Shown one piece after another: positions 1 through 8,212 of a stretch of 64,000 nt of DNA. A model generated the notes under the pieces. The model was not told the origin of the DNA. It made no database searches and worked only from the letters and a program-made list of their open reading frames with translations. Origin of the DNA: Sinomonas sp. ASV322 (GTDB lineage Bacteria; Actinomycetota; Actinomycetes; Actinomycetales; Micrococcaceae). The stretch is taken from contig NZ_JAVFJJ010000008.1 in NCBI RefSeq assembly GCF_030908245.1, positions 1 through 64,000 of the forward strand, read 5' to 3'. Made by a program: the position numbers and the translations under genes. How positions within the stretch are numbered: position 1 is the first letter of the stretch; each line of letters begins with the position of its first letter.

Positions 1-37
1 CTGATATGGAGTAGTCCGCTGTCAAGTGGGCATGGCG

Positions 38-70
38 AGGCGCCGCCGGGAGGGAGTCCTGGCGGCGCCT
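38..70. terminator. Hairpin, 10-bp perfect stem
   Basis: The arms AGGCGCCGCC (38-47) and GGCGGCGCCT (61-70) pair perfectly around a 13-nt loop. It lies about 220 nt beyond the stop of the minus-strand transposase and has no clear T-tract. It may be a terminator of a gene outside the window or a structured IS flank. Confidence 0.4.
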
Positions 71-293
71 CTGTGCTTCGCGTGGCGGGCGCCGGCGAGC
101 GTGTCGTTGGGCGACGCGCGGTCAGGCTGATATGCGCGGGTTGGCTACCGCAGGGCGGTGGTTCGGCTGGAGTCGGTCCGCGTGTCTAGGAGCGAACGTT
201 GGCCCCAGGAGGGGGTCTGTTCATAGTTGCGCCGCGGGTGGCTCCACGCGCTGCCGCCGGCACCTTGCGCCGTGGCGAAGCGGCCTTCGGGAG

Positions 294-1388
294 TCAGTCG
301 TCGTCCATGACTGCCAGGGACCAGCACCAGCCGGCCAGCTCGCGGGCGACGGCGACGTTGGCCACGGTCGGGCGCTTGCGCCGCTCGAGGAACCGCACCC
401 ACCGGGCGTGCAGGCGCTGGTTGCCCTCGTCGCCGCGGGCCCGTGCCGCGGCCGGGGCGAGCTCCCACCGGTCCCGAAGGGTCTTCCCGACCGCGTAGCG
501 GGCACGGTGGTGCCAGGCGGCCTCGACCAGGAGGCGGCGGACGTGGGCGTTGCCGGTCTTGGTGATCGGCCCCTGCGCCCGGGACGCGCCCGAGGAATGC
601 TCGGACGGGGTCAGCCCGACGAAGGAGCCGATGGTGGCCCCGGTGAACCGGTGCCAGTCTCCGATCTCTACCGCGAGGGCGAACCCGGTCAGCGTGCTGA
701 CCCCGCGCAGGCAGCCCAGGCGGTGTACGGCCGGGGCGAACTCGCTGCCCGCAGCGAGCTCCTCGATCGCGCGGTCGAGCCGGTCGCGGCGGGCTTTGAC
801 CGTCAGCACGGCCTCGTAGTCGGAGTCGAACGCCATCCGGGTCGCCCTCGAGCCCAGCGCCGGGGCCGCGTCCCTGCGCAGCCACGTGTCATGGGCCCCG
901 GTCCAGGCATCGCCTCCGTCGTAGACGATCCCGTGCCGCAGCAGCAGCTTCGAGAGCCGGTGCCGGGCCCGCATCAGGTCCCCGCGGCAGTCCTCCCGCG
1001 CCCGCACCAGGTCACGCGCGGACTCCTGCTCCACGGTCGGGACCGCCACCGGGGTGACCTCGTCCAGGCGCAGCAGCCTCGCCAGGTGCACCGCGTCCCG
1101 GGCATCGGTCTTCACCCGGTCCCCCGACGGGCGCTGGAGCCGGGACGGGGCCGCAACCACGCACCTGACCCCCCGTGAGGTCAAGGCCCGCCAAAGCCCG
1201 AACCCCGTCGGGCCGGCCTCATAGACCACGGCGACCGGGCCTGGCAAGCAGGCCAGCCATGACCTGATCGCCTGCTCCGACGGGGCAAGCCTGGCCTGCA
1301 CCAGCTCGCCGGTCACGCCGTCGATCGCCGCCGCGGCAACCGAACGGGCGTGCACATCCAGCCCAACACTCGTACGCTCAATGAACAC
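294..1388 (-). CDS. IS110-family transposase (DEDD recombinase)
   Basis: Site-specific recombinase of an IS110-type insertion sequence, which in this family acts with an element-encoded guide RNA. Taking the GTG at 1388 as start gives 364 residues. The N-terminal RuvC-like DEDD domain shows D11 (GLDVHA), E57 (YEAGPTG) and D95/D98 (KTDARDA). The C-terminal Transposase_20 domain has the helix-hairpin-like LRGVSTLTGFALAVEIGD and the serine-containing segment SSGASRAQGPITKTGNAH. Open reading continues upstream to 1484, but that extension reads as non-coding, whereas FIERTSVGLD is where family members usually begin. No frameshift, so it may be active. Terminal repeats were not recognised, as is usual for IS110. 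Confidence 0.93.
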   Translation of the reverse strand: MFIERTSVGLDVHARSVAAAAIDGVTGELVQARLAPSEQAIRSWLACLPGPVAVVYEAGPTGFGLWRALTSRGVRCVVAAPSRLQRPSGDRVKTDARDAVHLARLLRLDEVTPVAVPTVEQESARDLVRAREDCRGDLMRARHRLSKLLLRHGIVYDGGDAWTGAHDTWLRRDAAPALGSRATRMAFDSDYEAVLTVKARRDRLDRAIEELAAGSEFAPAVHRLGCLRGVSTLTGFALAVEIGDWHRFTGATIGSFVGLTPSEHSSGASRAQGPITKTGNAHVRRLLVEAAWHHRARYAVGKTLRDRWELAPAAARARGDEGNQRLHARWVRFLERRKRPTVANVAVARELAGWCWSLAVMDDD

Positions 1389-1500
1389 CGGGGCCTCCCA
1401 CGCATGTCGGATAGGCCGGGCAGGGGACTCTGCTCGGTAACCCACGAATCTGCGTGAGCGAGGCCCCGGCCCGCAACCACCCACGAAGTGGTGGTCACTC
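1389..1500 (-). ncRNA. Candidate IS110 bridge-RNA leader region
   Basis: Non-coding DNA directly 5' of the transposase. It contains a 10-bp inverted repeat CCGGGGCCTC (1388-1397) / GAGGCCCCGG (1460-1469) and a 6-bp stem ACCACC (1476-1481) / GGTGGT (1490-1495). In IS110-group elements the flank upstream of the recombinase is known to encode a structured bridge RNA. Assignment here rests on position and foldability only; neither boundaries nor target/donor loops could be determined. Confidence 0.3.
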
Positions 1501-2579
1501 CATACCGTCTAGCGATGCGGTCGCCATCAGGGACGTGACGGCCAGCGCCCGTCGGCGGAAAGAACCGGAAAGGATCGAACATGTGAGGCCAGGAAGATTA
1601 CGCACAACGGACACGCCACATTCCCCTCATACATGGAGCTTGCCTAGCGCCTGAACGGCACGACGCGACGGATCCTTCACCCATCCCGGGGCGGCCGATA
1701 GGGGGTCAGCAGAAATCGAGTACTACACGCGCTGATTCCAAGTAGCCACTGACGAAAGCGAGTACCCGTCGGCGCCATCCAGTCGATGGAAATATTGTGA
1801 CCGTACTTCGCGACCGCTAGGATGCGCCCGCCTGGACGCAGCAGCTCGACCCGTGTAGGGCACTCGTGCCCCGAGTGGCATACGGTTTCACGGGCGACCT
1901 GCCGGCGTTCGAGAACGCCCTAGCGCGAGATGCCTCGTGCGGATCGCGTGACGACAGCCTCTTCTGCGGCTCCAGTGGGTCGGGCCCAAACTGCGTGAGT
2001 TGCCGGTACAAGGTGGCCGTCGACCAATCGACCGCTTCGGCTGGATCAGCGGAATCGAGGGCTTACTCAGAAACGAGACGTCGCCACCTCTGATCGCTGG
2101 GTCTTCGGCCGTTTTCCCGGATTGAGAGCCGCCCAAGCCGCAGCAACCGGCGGGCTGTCTCCGGCCTGAAACAATCTCATTCAGTCCCGATCGGGCAGCG
2201 GCTTGACATTGGCGTACTGAGACCGCGCTCGACCGAGTGCCACGGGCGCGCAGCGGCAGCGGCAGCGGCAGCGGCAGCGGATGACGCTCGATCCCACCAT
2301 TGACCGAATGCATGGTCGACAACACCGTCGCCGTCATCCCGGGAGGCCCCGACGTCTGCGCCCATCTCCGGATCCCCGCGCTTGAGAAGTAGTCGGGAGC
2401 ATTCTGAGGCGACATGACCGCCGTCCCGTGAGCCGCCGTCGTCGGCCATTCAATGGAGGCAACACGCTTCCGCACCGCAACCGCCGAGGCGGTGCCCGGC
2501 CGACGGCTTGAACACCAAGCCGAAGTACGTTCGGGTCAACGACAGTGGGCCTTCCGCTGGCGTTGCCGGAGGGCTTTGC
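1501..2579. other. About 1.1 kb without a recognisable gene
   Basis: Open frames on both strands here (for example minus-strand 1888-2475) show no family motif, no convincing ribosome-binding site, and a biased composition of the kind seen in shadow frames. I see only the hexanucleotide repeat at 2251-2280. The stretch may be IS-associated flank or decayed sequence. Confidence 0.5.
2251..2280. repeat. Five perfect tandem copies of CAGCGG
   Basis: A 30-bp run of the hexamer CAGCGG repeated five times without a mismatch. It sits in DNA with no supported gene, so a coding role is unlikely; slippage could make its copy number variable. Confidence 0.9.
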
Positions 2580-2903
2580 CTAGGCGTCGGCGACGGCGGC
2601 GTTGAGGATCGCCGGCAGGAGGCCCGGGAACCTCGCTTCGAGGTCGCCCTCCCTGAGGGTGACGAAGCGCGCGGTTCCTTCGATCCGAGTGTTCGTGATG
2701 CCGGATTCACGGAGCACCTTGAAGTGGTGTGAGCGCGTGGCCTTCGACAGTCCGAGGTCGAAGCTGCCGCACTGCCGCTCGCCGTCCACGTGCAGAGACC
2801 GGACGATCTCGAGACGGGCGCGATCACCGAGGGCGTGCATGACGTCGGCGAGGGTCAGGTCCTCGACGCCCGGCTGCTCGAGATCGCTCGCTTGGGTGGT
2901 CAC
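2580..2903 (-). CDS. ArsR-family winged-helix repressor
   Basis: DNA-binding repressor of about 107 residues. The winged helix runs from LADVMHALGDRARLEIVRSL through LSKATRSHHFKVLRESGI to the wing NTRIEGTARFVTLREGDLEARFPGLL, the layout typical of ArsR/SmtB proteins. The C-x-S in QCGSFDLGLSK is not enough to claim metal sensing. The frame is open to 2990, but the GTG at 2903 is preferred: a minus-strand -10 box TATACT (2915-2910) places transcription start at about 2903, giving a leaderless mRNA. It is divergent from the EamA transporter and two 18-bp dyads lie in the shared promoter, so it probably represses that transporter and itself. Confidence 0.85.
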   Translation of the reverse strand: MTTQASDLEQPGVEDLTLADVMHALGDRARLEIVRSLHVDGERQCGSFDLGLSKATRSHHFKVLRESGITNTRIEGTARFVTLREGDLEARFPGLLPAILNAAVADA

Positions 2904-2920
2904 TGGACCAGTATAGGACT

Positions 2921-2967
2921 GTTTGACACTCATCGAACAATCAGAGTATGTTCGACACCTATCGAAC
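2921..2967. promoter_or_regulatory. Two tandem 18-bp operators in a divergent promoter
   Basis: GTTTGA-N6-TCGAAC (2921-2938) and GTTCGA-N6-TCGAAC (2950-2967) are near-identical dyads 29 bp apart. The second has perfect 6-bp arms. They overlap a plus-strand promoter, -35 TTGACA (2923-2928), 18-bp spacer, -10 TATGTT (2947-2952), which faces the EamA gene. Likely binding sites of the adjacent ArsR-family repressor. Confidence 0.8.
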
Positions 2968-3002
2968 CTGCGACGTGACCCTCGGGCCACAGGAGGTGCC
3001 GC

Positions 3003-3923
3003 ATGCGAAACGTGCCCGCTCCGATCTATCCGTTGATCGCCGTCCTCTCATGGGGCGCGATGTTCCCGCTAGCGGCGATCGCGCTCCCCCATGTCGATCC
3101 GTTCAACATCACGGCCATCCGCTACGGGGTCGCGAGTGTGATCTTCGTGATCATCCTTGCTACAGCCGAGGGCCGGGGTGCCTTTTCGCTGGAAGGGCAG
3201 GGCTGGAGGCTCTTCGCCCTTGGCTCGCTGGGATTCGCCGGGTTCAACCTCCTGGCCTGCCTCGCACTGATCTGGTCGCAGCCCCAGGACGTCGCGGTGA
3301 TCGTGCCGACGATGCCGCTCGTGACCGTCCTCGTGCGATGGGTGCGCGGCGGCGGGCGGCCCTCGCCCATGATTCTGTCGGCATCGATCGCCGCGCTCTT
3401 CGGGGTGTTCCTGGTCGTCACGAAGGGCGACGTCACCAGGCTCTCCGGCGGCCTCGGCGACGCACTGACGTTCGTCGCCGTGGTCTGCTGGGTGATCTAC
3501 ACGATGTCCGCCGCGAAGTTCCCCTCATGGTCAGCCCTCCGCTACACGGGCCTGACCGCGCCGCTCGGCACCATCACGATCCTGGCCGTGACCGCCGTCG
3601 CGGATGCGTTCGGCTGGCAGCGGCTCCCGGCGCCCGCCGACGTCGCGGCGGCCTGGTGGGAGCTCGCGTTCATCGTCCTCTTCGGCGCCGTCGCCGCGGT
3701 CCTCGCGTGGAATCACGGCGCCAGGCTGCTCGGCGCGGCCAACACCGCGCTGTTCATCGTCCTCGTCCCCGTCGTGACCCTCGCGATGCGGATCGCAGGC
3801 GGTTACCAGCCCGCACCCGCCGAAGTGGCAGGCATCGCCGTCGTCGTCGGAGCGCTCGTGGTCGCCAACCTCAGCGGCCGACGAACAGCATCCCGACCCG
3901 TTCCGGCGCCCGCAGCGGACTGA
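3003..3923 (+). CDS. EamA-family (DMT) transporter
   Basis: Inner-membrane permease of the drug/metabolite transporter superfamily, 306 residues, the usual length for ten transmembrane helices in two EamA repeats. The N-terminal repeat starts with PLIAVLSWGAMFPLAAIALPHVDPFNITAIRYG and the C-terminal one with GDALTFVAVVCWVIYTMSAAK, both typical. AGGAGGTG lies at an ideal distance from the ATG at 3003. Paired with a divergent ArsR-type regulator and its operators, so export of a small toxic or signalling metabolite is plausible; substrate cannot be read from sequence. It converges on the next gene with a 9-bp gap. Confidence 0.88.
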   Translation: MRNVPAPIYPLIAVLSWGAMFPLAAIALPHVDPFNITAIRYGVASVIFVIILATAEGRGAFSLEGQGWRLFALGSLGFAGFNLLACLALIWSQPQDVAVIVPTMPLVTVLVRWVRGGGRPSPMILSASIAALFGVFLVVTKGDVTRLSGGLGDALTFVAVVCWVIYTMSAAKFPSWSALRYTGLTAPLGTITILAVTAVADAFGWQRLPAPADVAAAWWELAFIVLFGAVAAVLAWNHGARLLGAANTALFIVLVPVVTLAMRIAGGYQPAPAEVAGIAVVVGALVVANLSGRRTASRPVPAPAAD

Positions 3924-3932
3924 GTCCGCGCT

Positions 3933-4679
3933 TCAGGCGGGGAGAGCCGAGGCCGTGCTCGCCTTGACCCGGGGCCGCGACTTGTAGAGCTGCCGGGTCG
4001 AGACGATGTGGATGGCCAGGATGAGCGGCACCGTGAAGGTCGGAATCAGGGCGAGCGGCAGCTGCGCGATCGCGTGGTTCACAGGCGTCACGTCCACGAC
4101 CTGGAACCCCGTCAGCGCCCCGAGAGTAAGCGCCACGACGAGGTCGAGGATCCCCAGAGCCTCGAGCCACATCGCCCCACGGTAGCTCTGCCCCTTCGCG
4201 ACCCGCGCGGCGATGAACGGCGCCGCGACGCCCACGGCGATGTCGCCGAGACCGGCCGGGAGCGCGAATAGCGCGGGTACCTGCCCCAGGAACATCGCGA
4301 GGACAAACGCGAGTCCGGCGACGCGAAGCGCGTTGACGAGGATGAGGCTGCTCGTCATTCCGGGCGCCTCGAGCGCACGGGCCACGAGGGGGATCCGCGT
4401 CGCCGCGAGGAGGCCTCCGAACGCGAGCACGAACGCGACCGCGAGCCATGGCGGTTGGCCGGCGGTCCTCCCGCCGTACAGGCCCGCCGCGGCGAGCGCG
4501 GCCGACGCCACCAACCCGCCGGCCAGAAGCACGGCCGCGGTCCCGGCCAGAAGCGCCGAGCGCCGTCGTCCGGCGCCTTGCTGCACCGCGCCGCGGTACA
4601 GCAACATGCACGCCGCGGCAGGGATGCCCACGATCCCGACGAGCGCGATCGCCCACACGTACCAAGGGAAATCACTCAT
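3933..4679 (-). CDS. Integral membrane protein, about seven helices
   Basis: A 248-residue hydrophobic protein beginning MSDFPWYVWAIALVGIVG, with about seven predicted membrane segments separated by short basic loops, and ending in a basic tail (QLYKSRPRVKASTASALPA). I do not recognise an enzyme or transport motif. The ATG at 4679 is preferred to the upstream GTG at 4688 because GGTGAAGG is properly spaced before it. It is divergent from an HxlR-family regulator with three shared operator copies between them, so expression is probably under that regulator's control. Confidence 0.75.
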   Translation of the reverse strand: MSDFPWYVWAIALVGIVGIPAAACMLLYRGAVQQGAGRRRSALLAGTAAVLLAGGLVASAALAAAGLYGGRTAGQPPWLAVAFVLAFGGLLAATRIPLVARALEAPGMTSSLILVNALRVAGLAFVLAMFLGQVPALFALPAGLGDIAVGVAAPFIAARVAKGQSYRGAMWLEALGILDLVVALTLGALTGFQVVDVTPVNHAIAQLPLALIPTFTVPLILAIHIVSTRQLYKSRPRVKASTASALPA

Positions 4680-4691
4680 GACCTTCACCTT

Positions 4692-4742
4692 TACTATCTA
4701 AGAGATACTGGTTTGTAGATAGTAGTTCCAAGATAGTAGACT
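4692..4742. promoter_or_regulatory. Three-copy operator between HxlR regulator and membrane gene
   Basis: TACTATCTA (4692-4700) is the exact reverse complement of TAGATAGTA (4716-4724); a third, nearly identical copy AAGATAGTA follows at 4730-4738. A -10 box TAGACT (4737-4742) overlaps the last copy and would start transcription at or next to the GTG at 4750, implying a leaderless regulator mRNA. Unusually AT-rich for this window. Likely bound by the HxlR protein. Confidence 0.78.
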
Positions 4743-4749
4743 CTCAAGG

Positions 4750-5418
4750 GTGAGCCGCAACGTCCGCACGTACACGCACTTCTGCCCCGCCGCCCGGACG
4801 CTCGAGATGATCGGGGACCGGTGGTGCCTGCTCGTGGTCCGGGATCTGCTCACGGGACCGAAGCGCTTCACCGACCTCACCGATCGGCTCGCCGGCATCA
4901 CCCCCAAGACCCTCACCCAGCGCCTGCGGGAGCTCGAGGAGGAGGGAATCGTCGCCGTCGACCGCGAACCGGGCCGCCGCGAGGTCCGCTACCGGCTCAC
5001 CCCCGCGGGCCTGGAGCTCGAACCGCTCATCGAGTCGCTCAGCTGGTGGGGGGTGCGCCATGCATGGCGGTGGCCCCAGCCCGGCGAGCCGATCCATTCG
5101 GAGCATGTGGTCCGCGCCGTGGTCCAGGCCATCGAGCGGACGACGGCGGACCGCGCACCGGCCCGCTGGATCCTCCGCTTCCCGGACGGCGCCTACCTCG
5201 TGACGTGCGACGGCGGGACGTGGGCCCTTGCGGTTGCCGCGCCGGAGGAACAAGCGGACGTCGCCGTGACCGCGACCGTGCCGGAGCTCGCCCGATTCTT
5301 GTTCGGGGCGGAGGGCGGGGCGCCGGACGGCTTCGATATCGACGGCGATGCCTCGGCGGTTGAGAGGTTCCGGCAGCTCTCGCGCGCGCTCGCGGGGGTC
5401 GTCGGCACGCCGGGGTGA
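4750..5418 (+). CDS. HxlR-family regulator with C-terminal SCP2-like domain
   Basis: Winged-helix transcription factor, 222 residues. Residues 1-100 carry the HxlR signature: CPAARTLEMIGDRWCLLVVRDLLTGPKRFTDL, then GITPKTLTQRLRELEEEGIV and the wing DREPGRREVRYRLTPAG. The second half (about 125-215) resembles the SCP2-type hydrophobic-ligand pocket fused to some actinobacterial HxlR proteins, so a small lipophilic signal is plausible. The GTG start has only a weak purine tract before it, consistent with leaderless translation from the -10 box TAGACT. It is divergently paired with a membrane protein gene. Confidence 0.85.
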   Translation: MSRNVRTYTHFCPAARTLEMIGDRWCLLVVRDLLTGPKRFTDLTDRLAGITPKTLTQRLRELEEEGIVAVDREPGRREVRYRLTPAGLELEPLIESLSWWGVRHAWRWPQPGEPIHSEHVVRAVVQAIERTTADRAPARWILRFPDGAYLVTCDGGTWALAVAAPEEQADVAVTATVPELARFLFGAEGGAPDGFDIDGDASAVERFRQLSRALAGVVGTPG

Positions 5419-5426
5419 GCGTAGGG

Positions 5427-6245
5427 CTACGCCCCAGGCAGACCCCCGAGGAAGTCGAGGATGAGCGGGTTGGCCTCGTGCGGCGCTTCGAGCGGGACAA
5501 GATGGGCGGCGCCAGGGATTTCGACATGACGGGCGTGAGGTAGCTTCTGCGCCATTCGCTGACTGTGGAACGACGGCAGGGTGCGGTCTTCCCGGCCCGA
5601 CACGATCAGAGCGGGCACCTTCACTTCGGGCAGCGCGCCGAGGACCGGGGCTCGATCGACGAGCACGGACCGCACCGTCGCGATGAAGCGACGGCGATCC
5701 CACCCGAGGAAGTGTTCCGCAAGCTCGACCGCGAGCGCGGGCTGCTGTCGCCGAGTCCCGGGCGCGAGCAGCGCCTCCACGATCAGACGGGTCGTCACCC
5801 GATCGAGCGTTCCGATCGCGAGGAGTTTCGTCAGGAGCGTCGCCCTCATCCGCTCGAACCGTGCACCCTGATCGGCCGATGTGTTGAACAGCACCATTCC
5901 GCTGACGCGCTGAGGCGCGAGCAACGCGATCCTGGGCGCGACGAACCCACCCCAGGACGTGCCGAAGGCGACGACCGGCGCGCGGACGTCGGTTGCGTCC
6001 ATGATCTGGACTGCCGCCTCCGCGCACTCGTCCATCGTGAAGCGACGCCCGGGGCCGGGGCTCCGCCCGTGGCCGGGCGGGTCGAGCGCCAGCGTCCGCC
6101 AGCCCGCTTCACGCAGAGGATCGATCTGATGCCGCCACATGCGGTGATCGGTAAACAGACTGGGCCAGAGCAGCGCGGTGGGCTGGTCCAGTTCGCCCCG
6201 ATCGTCAACGTACAAGGGGCCGAGAATCGTGTTCACGGTTGTCAT
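5427..6245 (-). CDS. Alpha/beta-hydrolase
   Basis: Cytoplasmic hydrolase of 272 residues with a complete catalytic triad: nucleophile Ser in GTSWGG, Asp in SGREDRTLP and His in PGAAHLVPLEAP. The oxyanion region LDPPGHGRSPGP follows the usual HGxSxGP-like pattern. Closest in style to 3-oxoadipate enol-lactonase or generic esterases, but no ring-cleavage genes are nearby, so the substrate stays open. It lies just downstream of the flavin-reductase gene (33-bp gap) on the same strand, probably in one transcript governed by the TetR protein encoded divergently. Confidence 0.85.
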   Translation of the reverse strand: MTTVNTILGPLYVDDRGELDQPTALLWPSLFTDHRMWRHQIDPLREAGWRTLALDPPGHGRSPGPGRRFTMDECAEAAVQIMDATDVRAPVVAFGTSWGGFVAPRIALLAPQRVSGMVLFNTSADQGARFERMRATLLTKLLAIGTLDRVTTRLIVEALLAPGTRRQQPALAVELAEHFLGWDRRRFIATVRSVLVDRAPVLGALPEVKVPALIVSGREDRTLPSFHSQRMAQKLPHARHVEIPGAAHLVPLEAPHEANPLILDFLGGLPGA

Positions 6246-6278
6246 GATGGTCTCCCGTTCCGGTGGTCTGGCCGGCGG

Positions 6279-6941
6279 TCAGGCGGGGACGAGGTCGTGG
6301 CGGGGCGCGGGGTTGTGCATGCCCCAGAACGTGGCCTTGTGGACCGTGCGGGCGGGCACTCCCGCCTCGGCCAACTGGGTGCCGACTGCGGCGACGAAGT
6401 CCGGTCGTCCGGACAGGACCCAACGGGCGGCGGGTCGGCTGACCATCGTGCGGTCGACGGCGGCTTGCAAGCCTTCGCGGTGCGCGTGATGTTCGGCGTT
6501 GCCGTTCGTTGCGGCGGCGACCTCGTCAAAGAAATGCGGGGCTCCAACGTGGAGCAGGGTTGCGTTCACGCTCCCGTGGGACCGGGCCATCGCCAGGAAC
6601 GGAGTGATGCCGATGCCCTGTGCGACGAAAACCTGGGATTCGGCGGGATCGACGGCCGGCAGGGAACCGATCGCCCCGACGGCGTGCACACGGTCTCCCG
6701 GGCGCAGCACCCCGAGTGCCCGCTTGAACCGGCTGCCGGAGCGGAGCATGGTGGCGATCGAGATCCGCCCGGTCCGATTGTCGGATGCGAAGGTAAACGG
6801 CTTCGCGCCGCCGCCCGGAACGACGATCAGGCCGCCCTGTCCGGGCCGGAACGATAGCGGCTGCGCGGGAAGGAAGACGAATTCGACCGCGTCGGTGGCG
6901 GACTCGATGATGGCCTCGAGGGTCAGAGCCGTGAATCGCAT
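6279..6941 (-). CDS. FNR-like FAD/NAD(P) oxidoreductase domain protein
   Basis: Single-polypeptide reductase of the ferredoxin-NADP+ reductase superfamily, 220 residues. The FAD-binding barrel ends in KPFTFAS, corresponding to RxY[ST] (Arg replaced by Lys, Tyr by Phe), followed by LRPGDRVHAVGAIGS. The NAD(P) lobe has VAQGIGITPFLAMARSH and a C-terminal aromatic tail FWGMHNPAP. No 2Fe-2S domain is present, so it needs an external electron acceptor. ATG at 6941 is chosen because GAGGAGACC precedes it. Divergent from a TetR regulator. Confidence 0.82.
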   Translation of the reverse strand: MRFTALTLEAIIESATDAVEFVFLPAQPLSFRPGQGGLIVVPGGGAKPFTFASDNRTGRISIATMLRSGSRFKRALGVLRPGDRVHAVGAIGSLPAVDPAESQVFVAQGIGITPFLAMARSHGSVNATLLHVGAPHFFDEVAAATNGNAEHHAHREGLQAAVDRTMVSRPAARWVLSGRPDFVAAVGTQLAEAGVPARTVHKATFWGMHNPAPRHDLVPA

Positions 6942-7012
6942 GGTGGTCTCCTCATCGCTGTTATCACTGCTTACTGTTAGCATTGATTACATGATGACTG
7001 GAGAGGTTAGCA
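6942..7012. promoter_or_regulatory. Divergent promoter with repeated TGTTA/GTTAGCA
   Basis: An AT-rich intergenic stretch between the reductase and TetR genes. GTTAGCA occurs at 6976-6982 and again at 7007-7013, and CACTGCTTAC (6965-6974) is close to the reverse complement of GTTAGCAGTG (7007-7016). This is the expected place for a TetR operator, although a clean palindrome is not resolved. Confidence 0.5.
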
Positions 7013-7675
7013 GTGTCAACAGCCAGTGCGGCTAAGGCCCCGAAGCCACTCGCGGAGAGGCTCGTGCAGGAGGCGATCGCCATCGTTCGCGAGGAAGGCG
7101 GCCCCGACTCCGTATCACTTCGTGAGGTCCAACGACGCGCGGGAGTCTCGCCCGCGGCCGCCTACCGGCACTTTCGCGACCGGGAGGCGCTGCTGCTCGC
7201 GGTCGCGCAGGAATCCGCCGGTCTCCTCGCAGACCACCTCGCCGCAGCCCTCGCCGCAGCACCAGCCCCGGTCGACGCATCAGCAGCTCGAGCCCGGCTC
7301 CTCGCCGCGTGCGAGGCCTATGTGGAATTCGCGACCCGAAACCCAGGCCTGTACCGGGCCGTCTTCTTCAGCGGAGAGCAGATCGATGAGCTGCTTTCTC
7401 CGTCCGAGCGGGCACGCGGAAGCGCCGGCGACGGGGGCTACAACCTCTTGGTCGCCACGCTTCAAGACCTCGCGACCGCAACCGGCGGCGCGGCGGTCAA
7501 CCAGTGGGACCCACTCGTCGTCTGGTCATGCTGCCACGGCTTGGCGATGCTCCGCCTTGATGCCGCACTCCGCGCCCTGTCCGAACAGGACTTCTCGCGG
7601 GCGCGGGACCGCGTTCTCCACACGATCGCCGGCGCCGTCCCGCTTGAAACCCTCACCCACGGCCAGCCCGCCTGA
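7013..7675 (+). CDS. TetR/AcrR-family regulator
   Basis: Transcriptional repressor of 220 residues. The HTH spans about residues 15-60: LVQEAIAIVREEGGPDSVSLREVQRRAGVSPAAAYRHFRDREALL. The ligand domain contains VEFATRNPGLYRAVFFSG and the WxHGLAML-like segment VVWSCCHGLAMLRLD, as in the WHG-type C-terminal domain. GTG start with GAGAGG upstream. Divergent from the reductase-hydrolase pair, its most likely targets. A strong hairpin at 7722-7769 follows it. Confidence 0.88.
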   Translation: MSTASAAKAPKPLAERLVQEAIAIVREEGGPDSVSLREVQRRAGVSPAAAYRHFRDREALLLAVAQESAGLLADHLAAALAAAPAPVDASAARARLLAACEAYVEFATRNPGLYRAVFFSGEQIDELLSPSERARGSAGDGGYNLLVATLQDLATATGGAAVNQWDPLVVWSCCHGLAMLRLDAALRALSEQDFSRARDRVLHTIAGAVPLETLTHGQPA

Positions 7676-7721
7676 AAAGCGCGGGCATTGCGCCCCCAAC
7701 GCTGTTCGTCCCCTTGCCGAT

Positions 7722-7769
7722 GGACGACGACGGCGCCAACTCGCGCGGCGGGCGGCGCCGTCGTCGTCC
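7722..7769 (+). terminator. Strong hairpin, 16-bp perfect stem
   Basis: GGACGACGACGGCGCC (7722-7737) pairs exactly with GGCGCCGTCGTCGTCC (7754-7769) around a 16-nt GC-rich loop, 46 bp after the TetR stop codon. There is no long T-run, as is common for actinobacterial terminators. A relative with the same CGACGACGGCG arms occurs at 59580-59623. Confidence 0.7.
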
Positions 7770-7841
7770 GTTCTGCGGAGACGACCGACCGGAGACCGCC
7801 GGCAACACGCGGCCGTGGTCATCGCGACGATGACCGCGGCC

Positions 7842-8111
7842 TTAGGCGTCCCTCCGCACTGGGGCGCGGAGGCGCCGTCGTCCGTGGACCACGAGGTAGG
7901 CGACCGTGCCGATCAAGGGGAATATCACGATGGCGATCGCCCACACGAGCCGCACGGCGGGAGGCAGTGAGGGATCCCTGAGCGCGAGCACGATCACGGC
8001 AATCTCGGCGAGAAGCAGGATCAGGCCCGGCAGAGCCGCAAGCGCCATGAGCCAATAGTTCGGCGCCAAAGGAGAGGGCGCCTCCACGGCCATGAGAAAC
8101 ACATGCCCCAT
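7842..8111 (-). CDS. PLDc_N-type small membrane protein
   Basis: An 89-residue two-helix membrane protein. Two hydrophobic segments (WLMALAALPGLILLLAEIAVIVLAL and LVWAIAIVIFPLIGTVAYLVV) are separated by RDPSLPPAVR and followed by a basic tail, matching the phospholipase-D-nuclease N-terminal (PLDc_N) family, whose members are mostly of unknown role. The frame is open to 8270, but the ATG at 8111 has GGGGGAG at the right distance and avoids overlap with the next gene. Confidence 0.7.
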   Translation of the reverse strand: MGHVFLMAVEAPSPLAPNYWLMALAALPGLILLLAEIAVIVLALRDPSLPPAVRLVWAIAIVIFPLIGTVAYLVVHGRRRLRAPVRRDA

Positions 8112-8212
8112 CTCGACTCCCCCAATGCGACGGACCGCGAAAAGCTCTAGGCCGCTCAGGCTACCGTCCATTTCTCCCCCGCAGAAGCCCTTCAGCGCGC
8201 CGTAAGCGGCGG

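Noticed and set aside
1888-2475. 195-codon minus-strand frame with a Leu/Pro repeat
   Set aside because: No family motif or ribosome-binding site; the Leu-Pro run comes from the CAGCGG hexamer repeat.
5565-6857. 430-codon plus-strand frame over the hydrolase and reductase genes
   Set aside because: Antisense shadow with Arg/Gly/His-rich composition; the minus-strand genes have full catalytic motifs.
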